This document shows positions 53,978 to 63,011 of a stretch of 64,000 bases of DNA, one piece after another. How positions within the stretch are numbered: the stretch's first letter is position 1; each line of letters starts with the position of its first letter. Under the pieces are notes generated by a model, which saw nothing but the letters and a program-made list of their open reading frames with translations, had not been told where the DNA came from and searched no databases. The stretch comes from Pseudoxanthomonas sp. YR558. GTDB taxonomy: Bacteria; Pseudomonadota; Gammaproteobacteria; Xanthomonadales; Xanthomonadaceae. Where the stretch lies: contig NZ_FPCI01000001.1 in the NCBI RefSeq assembly GCF_900116385.1, positions 868,001 through 932,000 on the forward strand. The letters run 5' to 3'. The position numbers and the translations under genes are program-made.

Positions 53978-55195
53978 ATGAATACCCTCGCCCTGGACCT
54001 GATGCTGCAGGCCGAACTGCCCGCCGCCACGCGCGGCAGCCAGGAGGCCTACGGCCGCATCGTCCACGCCTGCCAGAACACCGTCACCGCGATCGCACTG
54101 GCGATCACCCGCGACGTGCAGGCCAGCGAGGACATCGCGCAGGAAGCTTTCCTGAAGGCCTGGCAGCAGCTCGACCGGTTGAAGAACAGCGCCAGCTTCC
54201 TGCCCTGGCTGCGCCAGATCACCCGCAACCTCGCCCGCGACTGGCTGCGCGCGCAGCATGGCCGGCCGATGTCCGGTGAGGCCGCGGAGATCGCGATCGG
54301 CATGGCCGCCGATCCCGGCCCGACGCCCTCCGAACACCTGCTGCAGACGGAAGAAGAAATCGTCGCCACCGAGATCATTTCGTCGCTACCCGAGGACAGT
54401 CGAGAAACCTTGTTGCTGTACTACCGCGAAGGCCAGAGCTCGCAGCAGGTCGCCGAGTTGCTGGGCCTGAGCGACGCGGCGGTGCGCAAGCGCCTGTCGC
54501 GCGCGCGCAGCATGGTCCGCGACGAGCTGATGCAGCGCTTCGGCGAGTTCGCCCGCTCCACGGCACCGGGCGCGGCCTTCACCATGATCGTGCTGGGCGG
54601 GCTGGTCGGCGCGATGCCGGCGGCGAGCGCGGCGACGGTGATCGGCACTGGCGTCCTGGGCAGCGGCCTCGGGCTGGGCAAGCTGGGAACCGGCGGCGTG
54701 ACCACCGGCGGCATCACCGGCGGCGTGGCGGGCGGCTCGCTGGGCGTGATCTTCGAACAGATCACCCAGCATCCGTTCGCGCTCGGCGGGGCACTGGGCG
54801 GCGTGGTCGGCGGACTGATCGGTTACGCCTTCACCTGGTGGTACCTCGCGCGTTTCTGCCAGACCGCGCAGGAACGGCTGTTGGTGCGCCGGTTCATGGT
54901 GCTCAATACCGTCACCGGTTCGGCCTGGCTGTTCTGCCTGATGCTGGCGACGGTGCTCGCGCCCGGCTGGGCGGCGATCGCGACAGTGACCGTGGTCGGC
55001 ATGTGCGCGATCAACTACCAGTACCTGGTCATGCTGCCGCGGATCATGGACCCGATCCTCGCCTATCCCGCCAACGCGAAACGTCGACGCGGCTACGACT
55101 ACGTGATCGGCCGGAAAGCCGTCGTGCTGAGCAGCCTGCTGGCGATCGGCGCCATCCTGTTCGTACTGGTCAGGACGGAGCGCCTGCCCCTCTAG
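53978..55195 (+). CDS. ECF-type sigma factor fused to a membrane domain, copy A
   Basis: A 405-residue protein. Residues 1-185 form a sigma70-family factor: region 2 with SEDIAQEAFLKAWQQLDRLKNSASFLPWLRQITRNLARD (near 50-90) and region 4 with LPEDSRETLLLYYREGQSSQQVAELLGLSDAAVRKRLSRAR (near 135-175). Residues about 200-400 are an integral-membrane domain with five to six helices and a Gly-rich stretch at 230-260. So the sigma is tethered to the inner membrane and may be inhibited or released there. No separate anti-sigma gene is present. A paralogue follows after 90 bases. Confidence 0.85.
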   Translation: MNTLALDLMLQAELPAATRGSQEAYGRIVHACQNTVTAIALAITRDVQASEDIAQEAFLKAWQQLDRLKNSASFLPWLRQITRNLARDWLRAQHGRPMSGEAAEIAIGMAADPGPTPSEHLLQTEEEIVATEIISSLPEDSRETLLLYYREGQSSQQVAELLGLSDAAVRKRLSRARSMVRDELMQRFGEFARSTAPGAAFTMIVLGGLVGAMPAASAATVIGTGVLGSGLGLGKLGTGGVTTGGITGGVAGGSLGVIFEQITQHPFALGGALGGVVGGLIGYAFTWWYLARFCQTAQERLLVRRFMVLNTVTGSAWLFCLMLATVLAPGWAAIATVTVVGMCAINYQYLVMLPRIMDPILAYPANAKRRRGYDYVIGRKAVVLSSLLAIGAILFVLVRTERLPL

Positions 55196-55285
55196 TTCCG
55201 CTCCCTGTCAGGCTGGGTCACACTTCGGTCGGTCGGTCGTCGTGCCTGCATGGCCCGGAAGCACCGGGCGGAGCATGGAGACCGG

Positions 55286-56431
55286 ATGGACACCCTGGCG
55301 ATCGAACTTTCCCTGCGGGACGCCCTGCCCGCCGCCGCGCGTGGCGACCAGGCCGCGTACGGCCGCGTCGTCGCGCTCTGCCAGAACGCGGTCACGGGCA
55401 TCGCGCTGGCGATCACGCGCGACGTGCAGGCCAGCGAGGACATCGCTCAGGAGGCATTCCTGAAAGGCTGGCGGCAGCTGGCCACGTTGAAGAACCCCGA
55501 CAGCTTCCTGCCGTGGCTGCGCGAGATCACCCGCAACCTGGCCCGCGACCACCTGCGCGCCCAACGTCGCCGCCCGATGACCGGCGAAACCGCCGAGATC
55601 GCGCTGACGCTCGCCGCCGATACCGCACCCACGCCGGCAGAAACACTGCTGCAGACCGAACAGGAAGCGGCGGCGCGCGAAGTGATCGCCGCCCTGCCCG
55701 AAGACAGCCGCGAAGTGCTGCTGCTGTACTACCGCGAAGGCCAGCGTTCGCAGCAGGTCGCGTCATTGTTAGGCATCACCGATGCTGCGGTACGCAAGCG
55801 CCTGTCGCGCGCACGCCACTACGTGCGCGAGGAACTAATGGCGCGCTTCGGCGAATTCGCCCGCACCTCGGCGCCATCGGCGGCGTTCGCCAGCGGGGTG
55901 CTCGGCATGCTCGCGCTCGCGGCACCGCCCTCGGCGGGCGCGGTGGTGCTCGGCACCGGCGGCGCGGTCGCGGGCAAGGGATTGCTCAAGCTGTTGGGCG
56001 GCGCGCTGGGTGCGACCGCGTTCGGCACGCTGGTGGGCATCGGTGCGGTCTGGTTCGGCATCCGCAAATACCTGCGCGATCCGCTGGATGCGCGCGAACG
56101 CGACCAGTTGCTGCGCTACGGCACCGTCAACACGCTTGCCATCCTGCTCTTCATCGTCGGCATCAGCACGCTGGCCCGCGTGCCAGGCTGGATGCCGCAC
56201 ACGGCCCTGACCTTGGCCTACATGGCCGTCATCGGCTGGACGTCGGGGCGCTGGCTGCCGCAGATCCTGCAGCGTCGCCAAGCGCGCGACCTGGTGCTCG
56301 ATCCTGAGGGCGAGGGCCGCCGCATGCAGCGCCAGCGCACGTGGCGGGTCTGGGGCTGCGTCTTGGGATTCACGCTGGCGACCGCCGGCCTGTTCGCAGG
56401 CCTGGTGATGTCGGGCCGACTTTCTTTCTGA
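55286..56431 (+). CDS. ECF-type sigma factor fused to a membrane domain, copy B
   Basis: A 381-residue paralogue of copy A. The N-terminal sigma part is strongly conserved (DVQASEDIAQEAFLKGWRQL, PEDSREVLLLYYREGQRSQQVASLLGITDAAVRKRLSRAR), while the membrane domain (about 195-380, five helices) has diverged. GGAG supports the ATG at 55286; an upstream ATG in frame is less likely. The pattern, conserved sigma and diverged membrane half, suggests shared promoter recognition but different sensing. A strong hairpin follows the stop, ending the unit. Confidence 0.85.
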   Translation: MDTLAIELSLRDALPAAARGDQAAYGRVVALCQNAVTGIALAITRDVQASEDIAQEAFLKGWRQLATLKNPDSFLPWLREITRNLARDHLRAQRRRPMTGETAEIALTLAADTAPTPAETLLQTEQEAAAREVIAALPEDSREVLLLYYREGQRSQQVASLLGITDAAVRKRLSRARHYVREELMARFGEFARTSAPSAAFASGVLGMLALAAPPSAGAVVLGTGGAVAGKGLLKLLGGALGATAFGTLVGIGAVWFGIRKYLRDPLDARERDQLLRYGTVNTLAILLFIVGISTLARVPGWMPHTALTLAYMAVIGWTSGRWLPQILQRRQARDLVLDPEGEGRRMQRQRTWRVWGCVLGFTLATAGLFAGLVMSGRLSF

Positions 56432-56440
56432 CCCAACAGC

Positions 56441-56468
56441 ACGTGCACCCGGATCGCCGGGTGCACGT
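56441..56468. terminator. strong bidirectional hairpin
   Basis: ACGTGCACCCGG, ATCG, CCGGGTGCACGT: a perfect twelve-base stem with a four-base loop between the convergent sigma-factor and EF-hand genes. It should end or protect transcripts from both sides, although no long T-run follows. Confidence 0.65.
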
Positions 56469-56476
56469 CGTTCCCC

Positions 56477-57202
56477 TCAGCGGCGCGCGGGCCTGCCTGC
56501 GGCCAGCTCGTCCTTGGACAGGAAGCCGTCCTTGTTGGCGTCGAGTGCGTCGAAGCGCGAAGCCAGGCGGCCGTCCTTCACCTCGTCGCGCGACAGGCGA
56601 CCGTCCTTGTTCGCATCCGCACTCGCGAAGCGCTCGTCCATGCGGGCCTGCATCCGCTGATGGGCTTCTGTACGGCGCGCGGCGTCGGCCTGGTCGATCT
56701 CGGCGCGGGTCAGCTTGCCGTCCTTGTCGCTGTCGGCTTTGGCGAACCATTCATCGCGGCGCTGCTTGCCGCGCAGTTCGCGGTCGGCGCGATCGATCGC
56801 ACCGTCCTTGTTGGCGTCCAGTGTTTCGAAGCGTTCGGCGAATTTAGGATCGGCCGCGGCTTCTGCCCGGCTGACCTTGCCGTCGCCATCGGCGTCGAGC
56901 TTCTTGAAGGCGATCGCGCCGCGTTCCCCGCCGCGGTGGTGGCGGCCAGGGCCGTGCATGCCCTTGCGATGGGGACGCTCCTCGGCGCTGAGCTTGCCGT
57001 CGCCGTTCTTGTCCAGCTCGGCGAAGCGTTCGGCCAAGCGCGGGTTCGCGGCGGCCTCGGCCTTGTCGATCACGCCATCGTTGTTCTTGTCCAGGCTCGC
57101 GCGCGCCGGCTTGTGCGCGTCGCCCGCCTGGGTGGCGGCCAGCGCTGAACCGGCGCCGAGGGCGGCCAGGACGGCCACGAAAAGCAGGGTCTTGCGATTC
57201 AT
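56477..57202 (-). CDS. exported protein with seven EF-hand loops
   Basis: A 241-residue protein with a signal peptide (about residues 1-22, FVAVLAALGAGSALA) and seven EF-hand calcium-binding loops: DKNNDGVID, DKNGDGKLS, DADGDGKVS, DANKDGAID, DSDKDGKLT, DANKDGRLS, DANKDGFLS, each with Asp at positions 1, 3, 5 and a Glu or Asp near 12. A His-rich linker (RKGMHGPGRHHRGG) separates loops two and three. Probably a periplasmic or secreted calcium-binding protein. Start at the second of two adjacent ATGs, because AGGAG is six bases before it. Confidence 0.9.
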   Translation of the reverse strand: MNRKTLLFVAVLAALGAGSALAATQAGDAHKPARASLDKNNDGVIDKAEAAANPRLAERFAELDKNGDGKLSAEERPHRKGMHGPGRHHRGGERGAIAFKKLDADGDGKVSRAEAAADPKFAERFETLDANKDGAIDRADRELRGKQRRDEWFAKADSDKDGKLTRAEIDQADAARRTEAHQRMQARMDERFASADANKDGRLSRDEVKDGRLASRFDALDANKDGFLSKDELAAGRPARR

Positions 57203-57346
57203 CATGTTCTCCTGAAGACGCGGCGCGAGCTGCGCCACTGGCAGGGAAAACGCCTGCGTGCGTCCCGGGTTGACGCGCTGACGGACGCGTTCAGCCGGCG
57301 GACGGTCGCGACCCACGCGACGGAAGCGCCGCAGTATGCTGCGGAC

Positions 57347-57928
57347 ATGTCCCACGCCCTCGCCCGCGCGCTGTCCATCTCCGGCCACCCGATGCTGGTG
57401 CTGCCGCTCGCCGTGGTGGTGATCGCCCTGGTGCAGGGCGATCGCGGTGCGGCCGCCGGGGCCGCGCTGGGATTCGGCCTGTTCGCCGCCCTCGTCATGG
57501 GATTCTCGTGGTGGCAGGTGCGGCGCGGCCGCTGGGCGCACGTGGATGCCAGCGCGCGGCACGAGCGCGGCAGCCTCAATCGTTTCCTGTTGGTAGCGCT
57601 CGTGGCCGGCGCGGTGCTCGTGGCCTGGCGTGGCACGCAACCGCTGTTCGCGCTCGGCATGGCGATGTCGGCCGCGATGATTCTAGTGGCGATGGCCACG
57701 ACGCGCTGGTGCAAGCTGTCGCTGCACATGGCCTTTGCGGTGTTCGCGGCGTGGCTGCTGCGCGAGCTCGGCATCGCATGGATGCTGGCGGCGTTGTTGT
57801 TTGCCGCCGCGATCGCATGGTCGCGCCTGGCACTCCACCGGCATACACCACGCGATCTCGTCGCCGGTGCGTTGGCCGGCTCGTTGGCGGGTGCCGCCTT
57901 CTGGCCGCTGGCCGCGCGGTGGAGTTGA
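57347..57928 (+). CDS. PAP2-like membrane protein
   Basis: A 193-residue integral membrane protein with about six helices. The third PAP2 motif is recognisable as [22 protein letters not shown] near 160-180 (S-R-x-x-L-x-x-H-x-x-x-D) and KLSLHMAF near 125 resembles the second motif; the first (K-x6-RP) is not clear, so activity is uncertain. No Shine-Dalgarno; a TATGCT -10 candidate ends six bases before the ATG, so it may be leaderless. The bpt ATG is next to its stop and the two are co-expressed. Confidence 0.7.
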   Translation: MSHALARALSISGHPMLVLPLAVVVIALVQGDRGAAAGAALGFGLFAALVMGFSWWQVRRGRWAHVDASARHERGSLNRFLLVALVAGAVLVAWRGTQPLFALGMAMSAAMILVAMATTRWCKLSLHMAFAVFAAWLLRELGIAWMLAALLFAAAIAWSRLALHRHTPRDLVAGALAGSLAGAAFWPLAARWS

Positions 57929-57930
57929 TG

Positions 57931-58650
57931 ATGGGCGAGAACGGCCACCCCATCGACGACCTGCGGCTGTTCCACACCGGCGAACATCCGTGCGGCTACT
58001 GGCCCGACCGCGTGGCGCGCGACCTAGTGCTGGACCCGCGCGACCCGCGCCTTCCACAGCTGTATCCGGATGCGTTGTCGTGGGGCTTCCGTCGTTCCGG
58101 CGACATCGTCTACCGCCCGCATTGCCGCCAGTGCCGCGCCTGCGTCGCGGTGCGCCTCCCGGTGGCAGACTTCGCGCCCGACCGCAGCCAGCGCCGCTGC
58201 GCCGCCCGCAACGCGCGCGTCGAGACGCGCATCGTCGCCGCCCTGCGCGGCGAGGAGCACCTGGCACTCTACCGGCGTTATCTGGCGGCCCGGCATCCGC
58301 TCGGCGGCATGGACAACCATGGCGCGACGGAGTTCGACCAGTTCCTCGTCGGCAGCTGGTCGCGCGGGCGCTTCGTCGAACTGCGCGAGGACGGCCAGTT
58401 GCTCGCGGTGGCGGTCACCGACGTGATCCCCGGCGCGCTCTCGGCCGTCTACACCTTCTACGAGCCGGAACTGGAAGCGCGCAGCCTCGGAACGCTCGCC
58501 ATCCTCAGGCAGATCGAGTGGGCGCAGCGCGATGGCTATTCGCATCTCTATCTCGGCTACTGGATCGACGGCCATCGGAAGATGGACTACAAGCGCCGTT
58601 TCCAACCGCTGGAGCACTTCGACGGTCGCCAGTGGCGCCGCGCCGAGTGA
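57931..58650 (+). CDS. bpt: leucyl/arginyl-tRNA--protein transferase (Bpt family)
   Basis: A 239-residue Bpt/ATE-family aminoacyl-tRNA protein transferase that attaches Leu to N-terminal Asp or Glu, creating N-degrons for ClpS/ClpAP. The family cluster [22 protein letters not shown], the Cys-rich [18 protein letters not shown] near 60-80, and [21 protein letters not shown] near 205-225 are all present. I use the ATG at 57931 (GGAG six bases upstream); the ATG three bases earlier overlaps the upstream stop. Co-transcribed with the PAP2-like gene. Confidence 0.93.
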   Translation: MGENGHPIDDLRLFHTGEHPCGYWPDRVARDLVLDPRDPRLPQLYPDALSWGFRRSGDIVYRPHCRQCRACVAVRLPVADFAPDRSQRRCAARNARVETRIVAALRGEEHLALYRRYLAARHPLGGMDNHGATEFDQFLVGSWSRGRFVELREDGQLLAVAVTDVIPGALSAVYTFYEPELEARSLGTLAILRQIEWAQRDGYSHLYLGYWIDGHRKMDYKRRFQPLEHFDGRQWRRAE

Positions 58651-58696
58651 GCGCCGCTGGCACGAGGGTGTCATCCGTGCGTGGCATCATGGCGGC

Positions 58697-59899
58697 ATGC
58701 GAACCCCTGCCCTCCTGCTTCCGATGATCCTCGCCCTGGCCGCCTGCAGCGCCGCGCCGCACCACGACGGCGCCACGCCGGAAACCGCTTCGTTGCGCGT
58801 GGCCACCTACAACACCTCGCTGTACTCCGATGATGCGGGTGGCGTGATCCGTCAGCTCGAGGGCGACAGTGCGCATGCGCGCAAGATCGCCTCCGTGCTG
58901 CAGAAGGTCCGGCCGGACCTGGTGCTGCTCAACGAGTTCGATTTCGACGAAGCGCACCGCGCCGCCGATCTATTCCAGCAGCGCTATCTCGAGGTCGCAC
59001 AGCCTGCGGGTGGCGAGCCCCTGCGCTATCCGTACCGCTACCTGGCACCGGTGAACACCGGCGTGCCGAGCGGGCTGGACCTGGACGGCAACGGCACCAT
59101 CGGCGGTACCGGCCGCGACCGCGGCAACGATGCGTGGGGCTACGGCCTGCATCCCGGCCAGTACGGCATGTTGGTGTTGTCGAAGTATCCGATCGATGAA
59201 GCCCAGGTGCGCACGTTCCAGTTGCTGCGCTGGAGCACGCTGCCGGGCGCGACCAATCCCGTCGATCCGGCCAAGGGCCATGGTTTCTATCCGGATGCGA
59301 CCTGGGCGCAGCTGCGCCTGTCGTCGAAATCGCACTGGGACGTACCGGTGCGCATGCCGCAGGGCACGGTGCATTTCCTGGTCTCGCATCCCACGCCGCC
59401 GGTCTTCGACGGACCGGAGGACCGCAACGGGCATCGCAACGCCGACGAGCTTCGGCTCTGGCGCGAATACCTTTCGGCCGGCGACAAGCCCTGGCTGTGC
59501 GACGACCAGGGCCGCTGCGGCGGTCTCGCCGCGGATGCGCGCTTCGTCATCGCGGGCGATCTCAACAACGACCCGGTGGATGGCGATGGCCACCACGACG
59601 CCATCCTGGAGCTGCTGGAACACCCGCGCGTGATGCGGATGGCCACGCCACGCAGCGAAGGCGGCGAGGAAACCGCATTGGCATACGCGGCGAAAGGCTT
59701 GCAGCGTCGCGGCGCGCCGGCGCATGTGACCGGCGATTTCGGTCCGCGCGCGGGCGCCATGCGCCTGGATTACGTGCTGCCCTCGACCGGCTTCGCCTTG
59801 GTCGGCAGCGGCGTGTACTGGCCGAAGAAAGCCGATCCGGACGCCGCCATCGCCGATGGCAGCGACCATCATCTCGTTTGGGTGGACCTCACGCCGTAG
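58697..59899 (+). CDS. endonuclease/exonuclease/phosphatase-fold lipoprotein
   Basis: A 400-residue lipoprotein (lipobox ILALAAC, Cys near 17) with an EEP (DNase I-like) domain. Recognisable elements: ATYNTSLYS near 37, VLLNEFDFDEAH near 75, AGDLNNDPVDGDG near 290 and SDHHLVWVDL at the end, the four catalytic strands of the fold. Exported to the outer membrane or periplasm, so it may be a nuclease or a phosphodiesterase/phosphatase acting outside the cytoplasm. Its 3' end overlaps the convergent hypothetical gene by 11 bases. Confidence 0.88.
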   Translation: MRTPALLLPMILALAACSAAPHHDGATPETASLRVATYNTSLYSDDAGGVIRQLEGDSAHARKIASVLQKVRPDLVLLNEFDFDEAHRAADLFQQRYLEVAQPAGGEPLRYPYRYLAPVNTGVPSGLDLDGNGTIGGTGRDRGNDAWGYGLHPGQYGMLVLSKYPIDEAQVRTFQLLRWSTLPGATNPVDPAKGHGFYPDATWAQLRLSSKSHWDVPVRMPQGTVHFLVSHPTPPVFDGPEDRNGHRNADELRLWREYLSAGDKPWLCDDQGRCGGLAADARFVIAGDLNNDPVDGDGHHDAILELLEHPRVMRMATPRSEGGEETALAYAAKGLQRRGAPAHVTGDFGPRAGAMRLDYVLPSTGFALVGSGVYWPKKADPDAAIADGSDHHLVWVDLTP

Positions 59900-60200
59900 G
59901 CGGTGCTGAGGTCCCGGGTGGCGTGGACACCCGCGGCCCGAAGCCGAACAGCGATTCGCTCTGCGCAGAGACGATCATCCGGATCATGCTGCCGGGCACC
60001 ATCAGTTCCACCTGCACGTCGTGGCCTTCGGCGTCCTTGCCTACCAGCGTCATCTCGGTGAAGGCGCCACCGGTATCGATCTCCTTGCAGAAGATGTGCG
60101 GCCCTTCAGGCTGGTTGGTGAGGTAGGGCTTGATCGCTTCGCCCAGTGCCTCGAGCGCCTGCGGGAAGAAGAACACCGCGTAACCACCATGGCCGTTCAT
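59889..60200 (-). CDS. small hypothetical protein downstream of purT
   Basis: A 103-residue protein I do not recognise. It starts ten bases after the purT stop on the same strand and so is probably co-transcribed with it. It contains FCKEIDTGGAFTEMTLVGKDAEGHDVQVELMVPGSMIRMIVSA, a beta-rich core, and a Pro/Thr-rich tail. No signal peptide or helix bundle is visible. Confidence 0.65.
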   Translation of the reverse strand: MNGHGGYAVFFFPQALEALGEAIKPYLTNQPEGPHIFCKEIDTGGAFTEMTLVGKDAEGHDVQVELMVPGSMIRMIVSAQSESLFGFGPRVSTPPGTSAPPTA

Positions 60201-60210
60201 CGCGTGCGCC

Positions 60211-61395
60211 TCACTTCAGTTCAATGGTGATGGCCGCGGCCGCGGCGCGGGCCTTCGAGCGCGCGACATCGACGTCCTCGCCTCGCGCCAGCGTCACGCC
60301 CACGCGGCGGTGGCCTTCGACGCGCGGCTTGCCGAACAGGCGCAGCGCGGTGTCGGGTTCTTCCAGCGCGCCTTCCACGTTGCCGAACACCGGCACGCCG
60401 TGGCCGTGCGCCAGCATCGCGCACGACGCGGACGGGCCGCTCTGGCGGATCACCGGGATCGGTAGGCCGAGGATGGCGCGTGCGTGCAGCGCGAACTCCG
60501 AAAGTTCCTGCGACGCCAACGTAACCAAGCCGGTGTCGTGCGGGCGCGGCGAGACTTCGCTGAACCACACCTCGTCGCCCTTCACGAACAGCTCCACGCC
60601 GAACAGGCCCCACCCGCCCAGGTCGTCGGTCACCGCCTTCGCGATCTGCTGCGCGCGTTCCAGCGCGCGCGGCGACATCGGTTGCGGCTGCCAGCTCTCG
60701 CGGTAGTCGCCGTCCTTCTGCCAATGCCCGATCGGCGCGCAGAACGCGGTACCGTCGGCGTGGCGCACGGTCAGCAGGGTGATCTCGTATTCGAAATCGA
60801 TAAAGCCTTCGACGATGCAGCGGCCGGCGCCGGCACGGCCACCGGTCTGCGCGTAGTCCCATGCGGGATCGATGTCGCTATCACTGCGCAACGTGCTCTG
60901 GCCCTTGCCGGACGAGGACATCACCGGCTTCACCACGCAAGGCAGGCCGATCTCGCGCACGGCCTCGCGGTACTCCTCGACCGTGTCGACGAAGCGATAC
61001 GGCGACGTGGGCAAGCCGAGCGTTTCAGCGGCGAGCCGGCGGATGCCTTCGCGGTCCATCGTCAGGCGTGCGGCGCGCGCGGTCGGGATGACCCGCGCTG
61101 CGCCTTCCGCTTCCAGCGCCACCAGCGTCTCGGTATGGATCGCCTCGATCTCCGGCACGACCAGGTGCGGCTGCTCCTGCGCGATCAGGGCGCGGATCGC
61201 CGCCGGATCGAGCATGTCCAGCACATGCGAGCGATGGGCCACCTGCATGGCCGGCGCGTCGGCGTAGCGGTCGGCGGCGATCACTTCCACGCCCAGCCGC
61301 TGTAGCTCGATCGCCACCTCCTTGCCCAACTCGCCCGACCCCAGCAGCAGGACGCGGGTCGCATGGGGGGACAGCGGGGTGCCGAGGGTGGTCAT
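60211..61395 (-). CDS. purT: formate-dependent phosphoribosylglycinamide formyltransferase
   Basis: A 394-residue PurT, the ATP-grasp enzyme that makes FGAR from GAR, formate and ATP in purine synthesis. N-terminal [24 protein letters not shown]-grasp region [17 protein letters not shown] near 155, and [33 protein letters not shown] near 285-318 are diagnostic. Start at [19 protein letters not shown]. It diverges from the SPFH operon. Confidence 0.96.
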   Translation of the reverse strand: MTTLGTPLSPHATRVLLLGSGELGKEVAIELQRLGVEVIAADRYADAPAMQVAHRSHVLDMLDPAAIRALIAQEQPHLVVPEIEAIHTETLVALEAEGAARVIPTARAARLTMDREGIRRLAAETLGLPTSPYRFVDTVEEYREAVREIGLPCVVKPVMSSSGKGQSTLRSDSDIDPAWDYAQTGGRAGAGRCIVEGFIDFEYEITLLTVRHADGTAFCAPIGHWQKDGDYRESWQPQPMSPRALERAQQIAKAVTDDLGGWGLFGVELFVKGDEVWFSEVSPRPHDTGLVTLASQELSEFALHARAILGLPIPVIRQSGPSASCAMLAHGHGVPVFGNVEGALEEPDTALRLFGKPRVEGHRRVGVTLARGEDVDVARSKARAAAAAITIELK

Positions 61396-61460
61396 GGGAT
61401 CGTTCCGGAAAAGGGGGCGCCAGTGTACCGGTCGCCCCGACGGACGGCGGGGGCGAGCCG

Positions 61461-61488
61461 TTGACATTTGATATCAAATTGATATCTT
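61461..61488 (+). promoter_or_regulatory. promoter and repeated operator of the SPFH operon
   Basis: TTGACA (61461-61466), a 16-base spacer and TATCTT (61483-61488). The spacer carries two TTGATATC repeats (61468-61475 and 61479-61486), 11 bases apart, the first inside the perfect palindrome ATTTGATATCAAAT (61466-61479). Adjacent sites one helical turn apart suit a pair of ribbon-helix-helix dimers; the operon encodes such a protein. Confidence 0.7.
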
Positions 61489-61517
61489 CTGATCCAACAA
61501 CCAGCCGGGGACCGACC

Positions 61518-61640
61518 ATGCTCCATGTGATCCATCAGATCCAGCGCCGCTGGCCCTCCCAGGCGCACAAGGTCATCCCCGCCCTGCTCATTCTCTCCGT
61601 CGCCCTGCTCGCGCTCGGTGCCGGCCTGTCGCTGCTGTGA
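61518..61640 (+). CDS. 40-residue membrane microprotein
   Basis: A 40-residue open frame: basic N-terminus (HQIQRRWPSQAHK), then one hydrophobic helix of about 21 residues from VIPALL to the C-terminus. GGGG lies eight to nine bases before the ATG, and it is the first frame after the operon promoter, 21 bases before the SPFH gene. The coding quality resembles a small membrane partner, perhaps of the SPFH protein, but its expression is unproved. Confidence 0.6.
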   Translation: MLHVIHQIQRRWPSQAHKVIPALLILSVALLALGAGLSLL

Positions 61641-61661
61641 TCCCGTCCTGAGACCAAGACC

Positions 61662-62525
61662 ATGAAAGAGAACGCCAAGTCGTCGCTGCCCGGAATCCCG
61701 ACCCTCCTCGGTCTGCTGGTGCTGGGCCTGGGGGTGATCGCCTTGTTCATCGTCGGCGCTGCGGACAAACAGCCCGCCTACATGGTCGTGGCCGCCGTGC
61801 TCGGCTTCGCGCTGATGTTCCTGATGGCCGGCCTGTACAAGCTGGAGCCCAACCAGTCCGCCGTGCTCAGCCTCTTCGGCAAGTATGTCGGCACGGTGAA
61901 GGACAACGGTCTGCGCTGGAACAATCCCTTCTTCAGCAAGCGCAAGGTGTCGCTGCGCATCCGCAATTTCGAAAGCAGCCGCCTGAAGGTCAATGAGCTG
62001 GATGGCAGCCCGATCGAGATCGCGGCGGTGATCGTGTGGCAGGTGGTGGACTCCGCCGAGGCCGTCTTCAACGTGGACGACTACGAGAGCTTCGTGCACA
62101 TCCAGTCCGAAGCCGCGCTGCGTGCGATGGCGTCCAGCTATCCCTACGACCAGCACGAGGAAGGCCAGATCGCGTTGCGCAGCCATCCGCAAGAGATCTC
62201 GCAGCACCTGCAGGACCAGATCGCCGAACGCCTGGGCAAGGCCGGCGTGGACGTGATCGAAGCGCGCATCAGCCACCTCGCCTACGCACCGGAAATCGCC
62301 CAGGCCATGCTGCAGCGGCAACAGGCCAACGCGGTGATCGCGGCCCGCACGCGGATCGTCGCCGGCGCGGTGGGCATGGTGGAGATGGCGCTCGCCGAGC
62401 TGCAAAAGAACGATGTGGTGAAGCTGGACGAAGAGCGCAAGGCGCAGATGGTCAGCAACCTGCTGGTGGTGCTGTGCGGCGAGCGCGGCACGCAGCCGAT
62501 CGTCAACACCGGCTCGATCTACTGA
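61662..62525 (+). CDS. SPFH-domain membrane protein
   Basis: A 287-residue SPFH (stomatin/prohibitin/flotillin/HflK-C) protein. Two hydrophobic helices at about 13-33 and 38-57, then [45 protein letters not shown], the SPFH core (about 60-190), and a helical oligomerisation region to the end ([22 protein letters not shown]). Such proteins form ring-like scaffolds in membrane microdomains. No NfeD partner gene is adjacent; instead come small genes and an Arc-like regulator. Confidence 0.9.
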   Translation: MKENAKSSLPGIPTLLGLLVLGLGVIALFIVGAADKQPAYMVVAAVLGFALMFLMAGLYKLEPNQSAVLSLFGKYVGTVKDNGLRWNNPFFSKRKVSLRIRNFESSRLKVNELDGSPIEIAAVIVWQVVDSAEAVFNVDDYESFVHIQSEAALRAMASSYPYDQHEEGQIALRSHPQEISQHLQDQIAERLGKAGVDVIEARISHLAYAPEIAQAMLQRQQANAVIAARTRIVAGAVGMVEMALAELQKNDVVKLDEERKAQMVSNLLVVLCGERGTQPIVNTGSIY

Positions 62526-62538
62526 CCGGCCGCTCCGC

Positions 62539-62814
62539 ATGCACGCGCTCGCACCGCTCATCGTCGCGCTCTCCGGCCTGCCTGCGCTCTTCATCGGCGC
62601 GTGGGTAAGCCGGGCACGCGACCCGCGTTCGCGCGGCATGGCCCTGCACTGGGTGCTGATCGGCCTGGCCATCCAGGCCGGCGCCGTCGGCTTGTACTGG
62701 GCGGGTGACGACGACCGCCTGGCCACGGGCGCCGTCATCGCGATGGTGGTGGTGGTCAATGCACTGATCGTCTCGATGGTGCTGCAGCTCCGCCGCAACG
62801 GGACGCCCCGGTGA
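62539..62814 (+). CDS. small three-helix membrane protein
   Basis: A 91-residue protein with hydrophobic helices at about 4-22, 35-53 and 62-83, inside the SPFH operon. No family recognised. Its stop overlaps the GTG of the next gene by four bases (GTGA), so translation is coupled with the Arc-like regulator. Confidence 0.78.
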   Translation: MHALAPLIVALSGLPALFIGAWVSRARDPRSRGMALHWVLIGLAIQAGAVGLYWAGDDDRLATGAVIAMVVVVNALIVSMVLQLRRNGTPR

Positions 62815-63011
62815 GCGAGAAGCAGGACAAGAAGGCCTACCCGCTGCGCATCAGCGCCGACGTGCTGACCGCCGCGCAACGCTGGGCCGACGACGAACTG
62901 CGTTCGCTGAATGCCCAGATCGAATACGTGCTGCGCGACGCGTTGCGCAAGGCGGGCCGGCTCCCGAAGGCCGGCTCCAATCCGGAAGACAGCAAGAAGG
63001 AATCGCCATGA
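62811..63011 (+). CDS. Arc-family ribbon-helix-helix DNA-binding protein
   Basis: A 66-residue Arc/MetJ-type RHH protein. KKAYPLRISADVL is the DNA-contacting beta strand, ADDELRSLNAQIEYVLRDALRKAG the two helices with the conserved R-S-x-N-x-x-I motif of the Arc family. GTG start in a four-base overlap with the upstream gene. It is the natural candidate to bind the repeated TTGATATC sites in the operon promoter and control its own operon. Confidence 0.88.
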   Translation: MSEKQDKKAYPLRISADVLTAAQRWADDELRSLNAQIEYVLRDALRKAGRLPKAGSNPEDSKKESP

